A DNA stretch of 64,000 nt, taken from assembly GCF_023898315.1 (NCBI RefSeq), contig NC_064619.1, positions 302,288,150 to 302,352,149 of the forward strand, in the 5' to 3' direction. The number at the start of each line of letters is the position of its first letter. The stretch's first letter is position 1. Below, piece by piece: positions 11,100 to 22,529 of the stretch. The position numbers were made by a program, and so were the translations under genes. The notes under the pieces were generated by a model. The model worked only from the letters and a program-made list of their open reading frames with translations. It ran no database searches and had not been told where the DNA came from. Source of the DNA: Schistocerca nitens. Lineage: Eukaryota; Arthropoda; Insecta; Orthoptera; Acrididae.

Positions 11100-14000
11100 T
11101 TCTGTGCTGTACTTGCAAAATGAGATTTTGTGACATTCATAATGAAGAACTAAAGGCCAGTTATTCTTCAGTTCTCCTCAACAGTTTGTATTGAAGTCTC
11201 TTTCTTTTGTGCTGTTCTTTGCCAATCCTACTCAACAACTAATTTCTAGAGGCATCACAAATGGACTATAACCATTCAAGCATCTACCCATTGAGTAAAA
11301 CATGTTAGTTGATGGGAGGCTTGCGTTGGAAAATTTTCCTTAACCCGTTATAGATGTGCTCCCTATGTTCCGTGCTGAGTGCAGCTTTGTTGTGGCTACA
11401 CTGTTCGCCAGATGCTGCTACTCGTGTTGAGAGACGGCGTTGCGCCCACTGTGAAATACTTATCATCCAATTTTAAGAAAACTAATCTCTGAAAAAATTT
11501 GATTTGTTCCCATCTTAAAGTCTGATTTTTTGCTTGATAAAGGACTGAATTCCTTTACATTATTCATCAGAGTTACTATTCTCCTCCAAATTAAGTAAAA
11601 CATTGCACGAAATTTTAAAGGGTTTGCAGAAGTAAAAACGCATTACGTAAACTTTGGATGTGGGTGATTTTAGTGTGTAGGTCTGAAAGGTAGGAAAGAC
11701 ATCAAAATTTTATTTAAAATTGAGAGTGGAACAACATCTCATTTTGTTCTCAAGTTATATGTTTATATCTGAGGGATTTTCAGGTGTGACTCGCCCTTTT
11801 CCATCCCTGCGAATAGTATCATAACAATTGTCATATTTCACAAACGGTTCAAGATATCAGACTGAAGTTTTTTTAAAATGATAGCACTCAAAGAGGTATA
11901 TATGTTGTATGATAAATACTAGAAACTTTTTCTTCGCCAAGATGTGGAAGTAACACGTCCAAAGCCGTGAGATGTTGGCAGCTCGGGATGCTTAGAGACA
12001 TCACTAGCGCTGTAGGAAAGCACAAATGGCGCACATATACACATCCGCAGCAGGTGGGAAGCTAAAGAGCAGAACATGTATTCACGTCCACAGCAGTGAA
12101 AAGGTTAAGAGAATTGTCTTGCAACTTGTGGTCTTCCATTTACAAAGATGATATGCATATCGGCATGTTATTGGCTTTTCATAGTTGTCATGAAAGTAAC
12201 ACTGTGAAATTCCTGTTAATAGTAGTTCGCACAACAAGTATCAGCTGGAGCAAACAGTGCAGCACTGTTGTAAGTAACATTCCTCCTTGAGCATCAGCAA
12301 CTTCCTTTTTATAGCTGAAACTTTGCACGACACGAGATTCATGCTGTCAATATTAATAAAACCATACACAGTGATATATAAAAAAATGAGTTCATTGTAT
12401 AGGTTAGTCAGTATCTTTTATAATTTTCGGAGTTATAGGAATTTCCCTAGAACTCAGAGTTTTCCCTAGTTAAAAACAGATTTAGAGTTTGCAGATTGGA
12501 ATGCTTCTGGAGTGAATGGGGAGTGCATGTGAAGAATGGATTTGTAGTTGTGAGCAGTTAAGAGTGTGTGAGCATGTGAAATAATGTTATGCAATGGGAC
12601 AATGGGTCACGTCCACTGACTGGAAGGAAAAGGATGAAAACAGCCAGTAGTTACGTTGAAGAAGCCATATCCTAATGCTAGTCTGTATGATAAGTAATCA
12701 ACTTCAGTTGTCTTTTGAGACAGAGACCAGAGAGGAACCGTGAAGGCTACAGTAGGAAGCTGTGATCTAGTCACTTGTGTGTAAGGTTTGGTATCCTGGG
12801 ACTCCCGTGATTTTGTTGAGGTATTTTAAACACATTTCGTTGAGAACAAAGAGATCACAGGTTGTCAAAAGTGGACATGTACAATGATATCTGATTTGGA
12901 TGCCTGTTCTGATATGTTGTTTTGATGAAGTGAATCAGCCCTTTCTCACTGCACATGATAACTGCATGGCATGTTACACAGAAATTGCTTAAAACCTAAG
13001 TAATGAACTGTGTAGTAATTGGTGTGAAGGGGGGGGGGGGCTTTGCAAGATTGTGGTTCTTGCATAGCACTTAGCCTAGCTGACACTTCCCCCACTGCCA
13101 TGCCGGCAACAGTGTCTGAGTACAAAGAGGGTGGAGAGGGGAAACTGTAAACATGCCACATTTAAATGGTAGTGCAGTCGCACTGCATACGACTTGGTTT
13201 TGCATCTCACATTACCGAACGACATAGATCACAAACACAAATTTTCATTATTATTTAATTATTTTTGGATCACAGAAGACATACTACAATTTTTATTTGG
13301 CAAAAACTGTCGGCATACCGACAGAAGCAGGTTTTCACATTCAGTTTGCCACATAATCACGACAGACTTACTTTAATAATTGAAAAAAGGTCTTTCATAT
13401 GACTAGGTATGTTAGTAGGTATATTGTAACAGCTCTGCAACCTTATTGTGGAGACACGGAAATTCTATTTGAGGAAAGTAAGGTAGATGTCCACGACAGT
13501 TTTAATGAAAAGGATTTGTTATTAAAATGGGAATTACCTTGCATGTCTCGAAAACAGCTGTAAGATTGTCAGAGTACTCGAAACATTGAGAAAACTATCC
13601 TTGTAATTCTTTCAAGGCCACACTGAAACTTCAAATCATTTGTTTTCTCTAAAGGCAGTGAGCTTAGAGGACTGGACTTTGTTTGTCAGAATGTGTCCCT
13701 TATGTAACAGGACTTTATTTTAAATGCATCCCCATCAAATAGGAAACAAGTTATTTCTAACCTTGCAATGTCTTACTGTGAGCAGTGGGCAGTCAAGTCT
13801 GCTTAAACTGTGAAGCCTCCGTTCTGGATGTTCTAATGTTCATTCCTGCACCCCTTTTTCCTTCATAAATTCAACAGTGATGAGTTTTAAATTGAAAAAT
13901 CTCTCAAGGCATGTCTCTTGACCAATGTACCTTGCTAATATATAAAGTCTCCATACTCTGCGTACAATTCCATCGAAAACTGTTGCAACTGACATTGGAA

Positions 14001-14364
14001 AAATGCATGCGACTTCAGGTATTTGACTATCCATACCACCAATTTCTTCATATGCTGCACACCCACAAAGTTAGCACTAAGTGCTTCTTAATGTACAGAA
14101 CAGTGACACACCACAGTACTTCATGAAATGTGACACAGGCTGGACTACGGCCCGTACACATTGCCTGTGTGAAATTTGCCTGCCGTGGCTGGCCCTAGTG
14201 TAGTACTTTCGGTGAGTGTAACAACATATTGAACATCGAGTGAAATTTAAAGTGATAATAAACAGATTATGTTGAGATTTAGTAGCAGAAGACCGTGAGT
14301 AAGATATAGCTGCAGCCTACCAGTTTGAAACAGTGGGAACTTCAGGTTGTAATATCAACAGTCT
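11100..14364. other. intron sequence, nothing firmly recognised
   Basis: About 3.3 kb of AT-rich sequence with only short, composition-driven open frames. A G-run lies at 13030-13041. I find no transposase, RT, SINE promoter or long inverted repeat here. It probably holds old mobile DNA worn beyond recognition. Confidence 0.4.
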
Positions 14365-16860
14365 AGGAAAAGATAGAGTGCTACTTGCTGTAAAGATGAC
14401 ATGTTAAGCTGCAGACAGGCACAATTGAAAGACACTTGGACATAAGCTTTTGGCCACAACCTTCATCAGAAAAGAAAGAGAAATGCACACCATTCATTCA
14501 CTTAAGCAAGCACACCCCACAAACATGACTTCCAATTGCAGCAGCTCAGATCGGAATGCAACTGCCACATCGAATAGAAGCAGCAGTCTCTAAGGGGTGT
14601 GGAAGGGGAAGGGATTGCAGTGTATGAGTGGGGGGAGAGAGAAGCACCCACCATCTGGTAGAGTGTGCAAGGACTTGACAGCTATAAGGTGCAGTGTCAA
14701 GAGGTCTTGGGGCAGGGAGATGGAGAAATGGAACAAAGAAGGAGAGAAGGGATGAACAAGGGGCGGGTGTGCTGACAGAAGGCAACACACAAAGAGGGTG
14801 GGAGACGAGAGTGTGGTGGAGATGGCACGACAGAGGGGTGGAAACTGTTGGGTGGAGGCTATGGGACAGTATGTTACTATAGGTTGAGACCAGGATAATT
14901 ACGGGAGTGGACAATGTAACTCCCATCTGCACAGTTGAGAAAAGCTGGTGGTGGAAAGGAGGACCCATTTGACTCAGGTAGTGAAGCAGCCATTGAAGTC
15001 AAGCATGTTAAGTTCAGCTGCATGATGTGCTACATGGTGGTCTACTTTTCTTGTGGCCACAGTTTGGCAGTGGCCATTCATCCTATTGGAGAGCTGGTTC
15101 GTAATCATACGAAAATGAAAAGCTGTGCAGTGATTGCAGCAGAACTGGTATGTGACATGGCTACTTTCGCAGGTGACCTGGCCCCTGATGGTGTAGTAGG
15201 ATAATCTTTTGACAGAACAGGAAGTCCTGAGTGGGTGGATTGGGAAGGTCCTGCACATGAGTCCTCCACAGGTATGTGATCCTCGTGGAAAGGGGTTGGG
15301 ATTGGGAGTGGCATAGGAATGGACTAGGATGTTGTGGAATTTGGATGGATGATGGAAAAGTGTTCATTAGTGGTAAAATCCTGGGGCATAAGGGATCTTG
15401 ATGTATAGGGTGTTGATGTCAACAATGACGAGTAGAGATCCAGGAGATAAAGGAGTGGGGATGGTGGAGAGTCAGTGAAAGAAGTGATTGGTATCTTTGG
15501 CGTGGGAGGCTAGATTATGGGCAAGTGGTGGGAGGTGTTATCAGTGAGAGTTGAAGCTCTTTCAATGGGGGCAATAACCAACCACAATGTGGTGTCCAGG
15601 GTTGTTGGATTTGTGGATTTTTGGGGAGCATGCATATGGTCACTGTGCAGGTTGTCAGAGGGGTGAGGAGGGAAATGGGTTCAGGGGAGACATTTTGGAA
15701 AGGGCCTAAAGCTTTAAACGGGGATTGGATGTTATGTTGGACCTGTGGGATGGTATCATTCTGGCAAAGTTCGTAGGTGGAGGAGAAAGGTAATTGCCAG
15801 AGGCCTTGCACCAGGTAGTGACTGTAGTTCATAACAACTGTTGGAACCTTTGTCTGGAGGTAGGATGATTAGGACAGGATTTGTTTTGAGGTTGTATATA
15901 GCTATTCGTTCTTCTGCTGAAAGGTTGGTGTTCTGAGGAAGGGACCTGGGGAAGTATGGTGAGGCCAAGTTGGAGTTAAGGAATTCCTGGAAGGAGACCA
16001 GCAGTTGGTTAGGAGAGAGAAGGGAAGGATCATGGTTGGATGGTGGTACAAACTGGGAGAGGCAGGATTTGATGCTGGGATCAGGTTGTCTTTAGAATGT
16101 CAAATTAAAATATCTTCAGCTGTCTAAATTTCCAGTTGTTTTATGTGAGCAACCACTTTCACTGCTACATTATACCATCTTCAGGCCCCCTGACCAATGT
16201 GTAAGGAGAACTCCACCTCTAGTCCAGTCAGAATAGGGGCCAGCATCCGTAGATCTTTGACATAGCGATCCCTTGATGATCCAGCCCCTTGGTGATTGAA
16301 GGGATCGCTGTGTCAGAAATCTGTGAATCCGAGTCAGTGAATGCTGGCATCTGTTCTGACTGGTTCAGGGGTGGGATTCTCCCTACACATCAGTCACAGA
16401 ACCTGAAGATGGTGTAAGATAGCACTGAAACTGGTTGCTCAAATAATATAAGTGGAAATTTAGACTGCTGAAAGGTGTATTGATTTGAATTTTATATTGA
16501 TCAGTTAAGGTCTAGCAACTGTCTGTATAAAGATGGATTTACAGAGACTTTAGGTTGGCTTTGGTTGGAGAGATTGGCAGCAAAGAAGTGTTTCTATTGT
16601 AGTGATCGGGAGGAGGACAATAGGTCTTTGTCAAGTCCAAAATGGTTAAATTTGGCTGTAGGGCTAAAGGTGAGGCCTTTGGACGGGACTGAATTCACTT
16701 CTGTGGAACTGAGGGTGTTGATGGAAAGTTTAACACCAGTGTCATGGGAATATTTTGACTCTGTATTTGGTGGGGTGTTTCTAGGACATATGGGGAGATG
16801 TGACTATTTGAAAGGATCAGCTAGGCGGCGTTTACATGTGGTGAGAGGTGGACAAGGAGC
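14365..16860 (-). mobile_element. Penelope-like element, internally deleted, minus copy of a head-to-head pair
   Basis: Minus-strand PLE pieces occur in order. The N-terminal block is at about 16860-16510 (TLSSTEVNSVPSKGLTFSP). Next come LSAEERIAIYNLKTNPVLIILPPDKG near 15900-15840 and the PKIHK-like block (MLPKNPQIQQPWTP) near 15640-15580. RT motif A is LLVIVDINTLY near 15430-15400, and the GIY-YIG region CTAFHFRMITNQLSNRMNGHC is near 15120-15060. The palm with the YVDD motif is missing, so most of the RT was deleted. The 3' tail ends near 14365. A separate foldback (16098-16495) interrupts the N-terminal part. The 5' end meets an inverted, 5'-truncated PLE at about 16870. Confidence 0.8.
16098..16495. 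repeat. foldback element, arms of about 170 bp
   Basis: The left arm (about 16098-16270) and right arm (about 16300-16495) are inverted copies of each other at roughly 80% by eye. The reverse complement of the left arm reads AGGGATCGCT..GCTGGC..TTCTGACTGG..GAAGATGGTATAA.., as does the right arm directly. The loop is only about 25-30 bases. It lies inside the N-terminal region of the minus-strand PLE and is unrelated to PLE sequence, so it is a nested insertion. Confidence 0.75.
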
Positions 16861-16869
16861 AACAGTGTG

Positions 16870-17895
16870 ATTAGGATAGGCATTCCGATAGTGGTGCCAC
16901 CGAACCTCCACAACATCCTTGTCCAACCCTATGCCACTCCCAGTCCCAACCCTTTGCCACCAAATCATATCCATGTGAAGACCCAGGTGCAAGACCTGTC
17001 CAATTCATCCACCCAGCACTTCCTACTCTAGTCCTGTCACAGGTTTGTCCTACCTCATCAGGGCCAGGCTACCTGTGAAAACAGCCATGTCATATACAAG
17101 TTCTGCTGCAATCGTTGCACAGCTTTTTATATTGGTATGACTACCAACCAGTTGTCCACCAGGATGAATGACCACTGCCAAACTGTGGGCAAGAGCAAAG
17201 CAGAGCAACCTGTGACACAACATGCAGCTGAACATAATGCACTTGATTTCAATGGCTGCTTCACTACTCGAGCCATCTGGATTCTTCCCTCCACCACCAG
17301 CTTGTCTGAAATGCGCAGGTGGAAGTTATCCTTACATCACATTTCTCACACTCGTAATTATCCTGGCATCAACCTACAGTAACATACTGTCCCCACATCC
17401 TCCACCAAACAGTTGCCGCCATCCCTCTGTCCCGTCACCTCCTCCCTATTCTCGTGTACTGCCCTCTTTGTTTGCTGCCATCTGCCTATGCATGTGCCCG
17501 TCTTTCACCTCTCCTCTCCTTCTTCACTCTGTTTTCCCCTTCTCTCTGCCCCATGATCTCCTGACACTGCACCTGTTGGAGTCTAGTCTCTAGTCCCTGC
17601 ACACTCCTCCAGACAGTGCTCCCCCACCCCAACCTTACATTACTATTCTTTCTCCTTCTCCTTCCCCATCTCCTCCCCTCTGGAATTCTGCTTCCATTCC
17701 ATGTACCAGTTGCATTCTGGTTTGAGCTGCCAGCATTGGCAGTCGTATGCATGAGGCATGCTTCCTTCTGTGAATGAATGGCGTGTGTTTCTCTTTCTTT
17801 TTCTGATGAAGGCTGCGGCCGAAAGTTGATGTGTAAGTGTCTTTTAATTGTGCCTGTCTGCAACTTAATGTGTCATCTTTACAGTAAGTAGCTAT
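16870..17895 (+). mobile_element. Penelope-like element 3' half, inverted partner
   Basis: This + strand copy starts within the linker and runs through the best preserved GIY-YIG domain in the window: QATCENSHVIYKFCCNRC, then TAFYIGMTTNQLSTRMNDHC (about 17120-17175), then PVTQHAAEHNALDFNGCFTT. The C-rich 3' untranslated region follows, and the tail at 17800-17895 is the mirror image of 14365-14470. It joins the minus-strand PLE head to head at about 16865. Inverted, 5'-truncated partner copies are a known arrangement of Penelope elements. Confidence 0.85.
17803..17824 (+). other. hammerhead-ribozyme-like core in PLE tail
   Basis: CTGATGA, then a short hairpin (GGC-TGCG-GCC), then GAAA. This is the conserved core order of a hammerhead ribozyme (CUGAUGA, stem II, GAAA). 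PLEs are known to carry hammerhead motifs. I could not identify a convincing stem III with a GUC-type cleavage site next to it, so activity is unproven. Confidence 0.4.
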
Positions 17896-18908
17896 CTGTG
17901 TTTTCTTATATTGCTGATGCTTTTAGTGTGAATGTCACAAGTGAAATTACAGTGGAAGTAAAGTAGTAATTCTTGAACAGTGGAATGTAATATGTGCAGT
18001 TACAGCTGAACTCTAAATAGTAGTTTTTGACGAGTTCACCAGAGATGTGTTGTTGCGATTAGAGTATGGATGTGGAAGCAGTTTTTATTTCAAGTAGTAG
18101 ACAATCTAATCCCAACCTAATTGCAAGAGTATAACAAACTTTCAACTTTTTAAGAGTGTATGGTGAATTCTAGTTAAACATGCCATGCAGTCATAGTTTT
18201 TCGCAGCTTTTCTTGGCTAGGGAAATTAGTGTGTTGCTCTAGATCAGACAATGGAATGCATGGAGCCTACTGAGTTGAGTGAGACCGTGTCAACTAGTAT
18301 TACAGTAACTGAACCACTGCATTGCAAAGAAACCAGCCATATCTGGGTGCTATGTGTGCTACTTATATAGCATATGGTTTGATTTTACTTGCACTAAGAG
18401 CATCTCATATTATCATTTCAATTTTAGAGAAGTCATAGATTAGATGAAACCATGGGCTGATAGTGATAGTCAAGTATGTTCGCCAATTTGAAAAGTAAAC
18501 AAAGTGTTAGGCCATGATATTGAACATTATACACAATTTTGTTAATGAAGTTCCTGGTGATGGATTTTTGTTCAGAGTTCTGCTAAGGTCATACCATATT
18601 TTGAAAATAATTTTATTTTATTTTGTAAAAATATTTTCGAGCAATAGGCCATGAAGTACTATAAAATGAAATAAGAATTACAAAATGTCTCCCATTACTT
18701 GCAACAGTTCCCTTCACCACTCCGAAGAGGACTGCTGCAAGTTAGTTAAAATGTTGGCTTTCCTTATTGTCTTATTTAGTTTAACATAATGACATGATCT
18801 AACACCCAAAAGAATTTTATTCAGATTTACACTTGTCAAATATGTATATGCCCTTAAAAAAATAAAAAAATTAAAAAAACGTAATTAGAGGTAAGAAGGT
18901 AGGAGACA
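17896..18908. other. intron sequence, nothing recognised
   Basis: AT-rich sequence between the PLE pair and a SINE. No coding or repeat signal that I can support. Confidence 0.45.
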
Positions 18909-19052
18909 AAGTACTGGCAGAAGTAAAGCTACGAGGATGGGTCGTGAGTTGTGCTTGGGTAGCTCTGTTTGCAGAGCACTTACCTGTGAAAGACAAAGGT
19001 CTCGAGTTCAAATCTTGGTCTGGCATGCACTTCTGATCTGTCAATAAGTTTC
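18909..19052 (+). mobile_element. tRNA-derived SINE
   Basis: A tRNA-like head with an A-box region (TTGGGTAGCTCTGTTTGCAG, about 18956-18975) and a B box (GAGTTCAAATC, 19004-19014) at tRNA-like spacing, followed by a short non-tRNA tail. It cannot form a good acceptor stem, so it is a SINE promoter and not a tRNA gene. The outer limits are approximate. Confidence 0.7.
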
Positions 19053-19517
19053 TTACTTAATTTGACTTTTGAAATAAATACTTGCTATAAAAGTCTGAAC
19101 TTTTTTTCATATGACATACAGTTTTTATGCAGAGGAATAAATGATAATTTTTAAAAAATCAGATTTACACGACTCAGTGCAGAATACTTCCTTTCCTTAA
19201 GCAGAAAATCTTTCTTTGACCACAACCAGCATTCAGATAGAATGGTGCTGGAATTTGAGCCGTGTGTCTGATTCAGGCATCATTGTTTTGTACAGGATTT
19301 GCTTTAATGTATTACATGCACTGCCACACACCAAGCTACCACATCTTTCTGACTGGTGTTTGTTTCATTTTGTTCTCTAATTTTTATGAAACAGTTCTGG
19401 ATTTATAGTTTTAACTAACCATTTATCTTATGAAGTGTGATCAAAATGGATAGTATGAAATGATATTTAAAACTTAATTACTTGGAGAAATAAAATTAGT
19501 TTGCCTCTTTTTAACAG

Positions 19518-19680
19518 GTTCCTGTCAAGATGCGTCTAAAGGCTGACAAAGTTCATTTACCATCTCCTTGTTTAGTGACGCATTTGACTTCATGGGGAAC
19601 ATACATCAGTGATGGCCTATATAACTACAGATATCTTATTGTGATCACCTTGATTGTTATTCTTATGGGAACTATATACA
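19518..19680 (+). CDS. host gene exon B (transmembrane exon)
   Basis: A 163-bp exon between TTTTTAACAG and the strong donor GTAAGT. It starts in phase 0, matching exon A, and ends with one extra base completed by exon C. It encodes VPVKMRLKADKVHLPSP, then SWGTYISDGLYNYRY, then the hydrophobic run LIVITLIVILMGTIY (residues about 40-54 of the exon), a single membrane helix. Charges favour the downstream tail on the cytosolic side. There is no other hydrophobic segment in exons A-D, so this end of the protein spans the membrane once. Confidence 0.8.
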
Positions 19681-19929
19681 GTAAGTATTAATCGCTTAAA
19701 AGAGAAATCTATGCCAGCAAAAATTATATTCTCTTTTACCATACTTGTTCTAAGTAGCAAATTCACTTTAGTTGATTACTTTTGGATAAGGATTTTGGTT
19801 TTTGCTGATGTAATCACCCATAATAACAGTATTTGAACTTCCAGGATGGCAACTGGCTATAGAGCATGTACTTTTCTCATGCATCTGAATGATCTTAATT
19901 TTATAACTATGCTTTTGTCTTTATGCTTC
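19681..19929. other. intron start, nothing recognised
   Basis: First part of a 38.35-kb intron (19681-58034). No repeat is recognised before the RTE-like LINE begins. Confidence 0.5.
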
Positions 19930-20806
19930 ATAGATCAGTTTGGATTCCGTAGAAATGTTGGAACACGCTAGGCAATACTGACCCTACACCTTATCTTATA
20001 AACTAGATTAAGGGAAGACTAACCTACGTTTACAGCATTTTTGGACTTAGAGAAAGCTTTTGACAATGTTGACTGGAATATTCTTTTTCAAATTCTGAAG
20101 GTGGCAGGAGTAAAATACAGGGAGTGGAAGGCTATGTACAATTTGTGCAGAAACCAGAAGGCACTGATAAGAATCGAGGGGCACGAAAGGGGAGCAATGG
20201 TTGAGATGGGAGTGAGACAGGGTTGTAGCCTATCCCCAATGTTTTTCAATCTGTACATTGGACAGGCAGAAAAGAAAACTAAAGAAAAATTTGGAGTAAG
20301 AATTAAAACCCAGGGAGAAGAGAGATAACCTTGAGATTTGCCGAAGACATTGTAATTCTGTCACAGACAGAAAAGGACTCAGAAGAAAAGTTGAACAGAA
20401 TGGACAGTGTCTTGGAAGGAAAATGTAAGATGAACACCAACAAAAGCAAAAGGTGGTAACAGAATGCAGTCAAATTAAATCAGGTGATGCTGAGGGAATT
20501 AGACTAGGAAATGAGACACTTAAAGTAGTAGATGAGTTTTGCTATTTGAGCAGCAAAATAACTGATGATGATCAAAGTAGAGAGGATATAAAATGCAGAC
20601 AGGTGATGGCAAGGAAAGTGTTTCTGAAGAAGCGAAATTTGTTGACATTGAGTATAGATTTAAGTGTCAGGAAGTCTTTTCTGAAAGTATTTGTATGGTG
20701 TGTAGCCATGTATGGATGTGAAACATGGAATGATAAACAGTTTAGACAAGAAGAGAATTGAAGCTTTTGAAATGTGGTGCTACAGAAGAATCCTGAAGAT
20801 TAGATG

Positions 20807-20947
20807 AAAATCAAACAATGGCAAATCCAAGATGGAATGTAACAATATTATGAAAAGGAAAGTTGCCACTCACTAAATACTGGAGATACTGAGTTACGCT
20901 TTTGGCCAGTAAGGCCTTTGTCAAAAACAGATGACAGGTGCACGCAC

Positions 20948-21007
<60 letters not shown>

Positions 21008-21032
21008 CTGCAATCTCTGGCAATTGAGGCCA
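20807..21032 (-). mobile_element. short PLE-tail-derived insertion with 14-bp TSD
   Basis: The sequence CTGAAGATTAGATG occurs at 20793-20806 and again at 21033-21046, precisely flanking 226 bp of foreign sequence that splits the RTE-like LINE. The insert carries the same tail as the PLE copies (acaatattatgaaaa, then ccactcac..ggagatactgagt, then gcttttggccagtaaggcctttgtc) in minus orientation, plus a (CA)n tract. It has no coding capacity, so it moved as a non-autonomous unit or as an extremely truncated PLE. Confidence 0.85.
20949..21004. repeat. (CA)n microsatellite
   Basis: An uninterrupted CA run of about 55 bp inside the inserted repeat. The long Cys-Val and Thr-His frames across it are artefacts. 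Confidence 0.95.
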
Positions 21033-21419
21033 CTGAAGATTAGATGGGTAGAACATGTAACTAATGAGGAAGTACTGAATAGAATTGGGGAGAAGGGGAA
21101 TTTGTGGCACAACTTGACTAGGAGAAGGGATCGCTTGGTAGGACACATTCTGAAGCATCAAGGGATCACCAATTTAGTACTGGAGGGAAGTGTGGAGGGT
21201 AAAAATCATAGAGGGAGACCAAGAGATGAGTGCACTAAGCAGGTTCAGAAGGATGTAGGTTGCAGTAGTTACTTGCAGATGAAGAGGCTTGTACAGGATA
21301 GAGTAGCATGGAGAGGTGCATCAAACCAGTCTTTGGACTGAAGACCACAACAGTGACATCGTAACTTTCATATTTATCTGTTCTTCTATAACAAAATTTT
21401 ATCTTCTCGCCTTCTTCTA

Positions 21420-22270
21420 ATTATGTTAGAACGTGGACAAGGAGTCAGGATTTTTAATGTTTCTTCGCATAGCTCATTTTGAAATGGAAGAAGTCAACAT
21501 TGTCAGTTGGATAGTTTCCGAGAAGAAATAATAAACAGAAAAAACTGCTGATGTGACAATTTGGTCCCATTGAATATATGAAGTGCTGCCAATTGTGACA
21601 CTTAATTGACAGCCTTTATTGTGTTGCTGCAACGTGGATGTAAAACTGTGTATCTTTTTTGGCCAGAGAAATGGGGAATAGAGTTATATAAGTTTATGAT
21701 TTCACATAATCGGTTCAGGGAAGTCATGAGATTTCTCACGTTTGATTTGAGGTCGACATGGTCAGAGCAAATAAAGAATGAAAATTTGCTCTTATGTCAG
21801 GTGTATGAGAGAGGGTCATAGCAAACTTTCAAAACTTGTACATTCCTGGTCCGTATACTTGTGCCGAGCAGGTGTTCCTTGTTCTAATGTGCTCTCATAA
21901 TACAAAAAATCATTAAAAATTCAAAATCTCTTTCCAGATCTCATTTTTACTATGAATTGGTTCTGTGGAAATACTCTTCAATTCCTTAAATAATTGCAGA
22001 ACAGAGGTGACACATTAGAAATGTTGTATAATTACCAATATGGGAATTGAAAATAATCAACTTTCGTTGTTTTTCTTTCTAATTACGGACACAATAGTCT
22101 TGAGGTACCTATGATTCCTGATGACTCCAGAAAGATATTGGCTTCATTAACTGTAGAATTTCTAAGTAGCAGTAGTAAAATTCATAGGTGTTCATGTTCA
22201 CAATTATCACATTTATTCTACACTTTCAAATGATTATCCTTCAAATAAAATAATTTCAGATGCAACTCTA
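21420..22270 (+). pseudogene. piggyBac-like transposase, N-terminal piece
   Basis: The + strand frame FWPEKWGIELYKFMISHNRFREVMRFLTFDLRSTWSE (about 21655-21770) matches the conserved N-terminal half of piggyBac transposases, where the MSxNRF..I.RFLRFD block precedes the first catalytic aspartate. The catalytic DDD region does not follow. From about 22090 it is replaced by a non-coding module that is also present next to the second piggyBac piece at 43588-43750. Confidence 0.7.
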
Positions 22271-22529
22271 CATATATGTAATACAAAACCAAATTTCACT
22301 TTGTACTTTCCCACCAACCACATACAACAATAACCTCACACAACACACTAACAAGAACAAAGACTGTATACATATCAAAGTGATTCTCTTGTGTAACAAA
22401 TGGCTTTCTTACCTATAAGTTAGGCAGTAGCTTGTATCCCTGCACAGCTGGCCAATGCACAACGTTTCATTTTCGAGTTGAAATGAACAACTAGTAAGAA
22501 AAGACTTATTTGGATTTACTTGTGTACTT

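Larger units (their letters stand above)
19930..21345 (+). mobile_element. RTE-like LINE fragment, interrupted
   Basis: + strand RT pieces: DQFGFRRNVGTR near 19932; DLEKAFDNVDWNILFQILK and VRQGCSLSPMFFNLYIG within 20041-20328; a worn RFAEDI stretch near 20335; and the C-terminal part FCYLSSKITDDDQSREDI.. to VAMYGCETWNDKQ (20453-20761). After the inserted repeat (20807-21032), RWVEHVTNEEVLNRIGEKGN to ASNQSLD (21036-21341) completes the typical C-terminus. Multiple shifts and stops make it a pseudogene. The same family recurs at 61530-62850. The RTE assignment is from motif style (GVRQGCSLSP, ETW...EMWCYRRML). Confidence 0.8.

Noticed and set aside
18938-19020. Possible tRNA gene
   Set aside because: A and B boxes are present but the acceptor stem cannot pair and a SINE body follows; the same holds for 26275-26360 and 56429-56515.
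20811-21161. Cys-Val repeat protein
   Set aside because: It is the translation of a (CA)n microsatellite.
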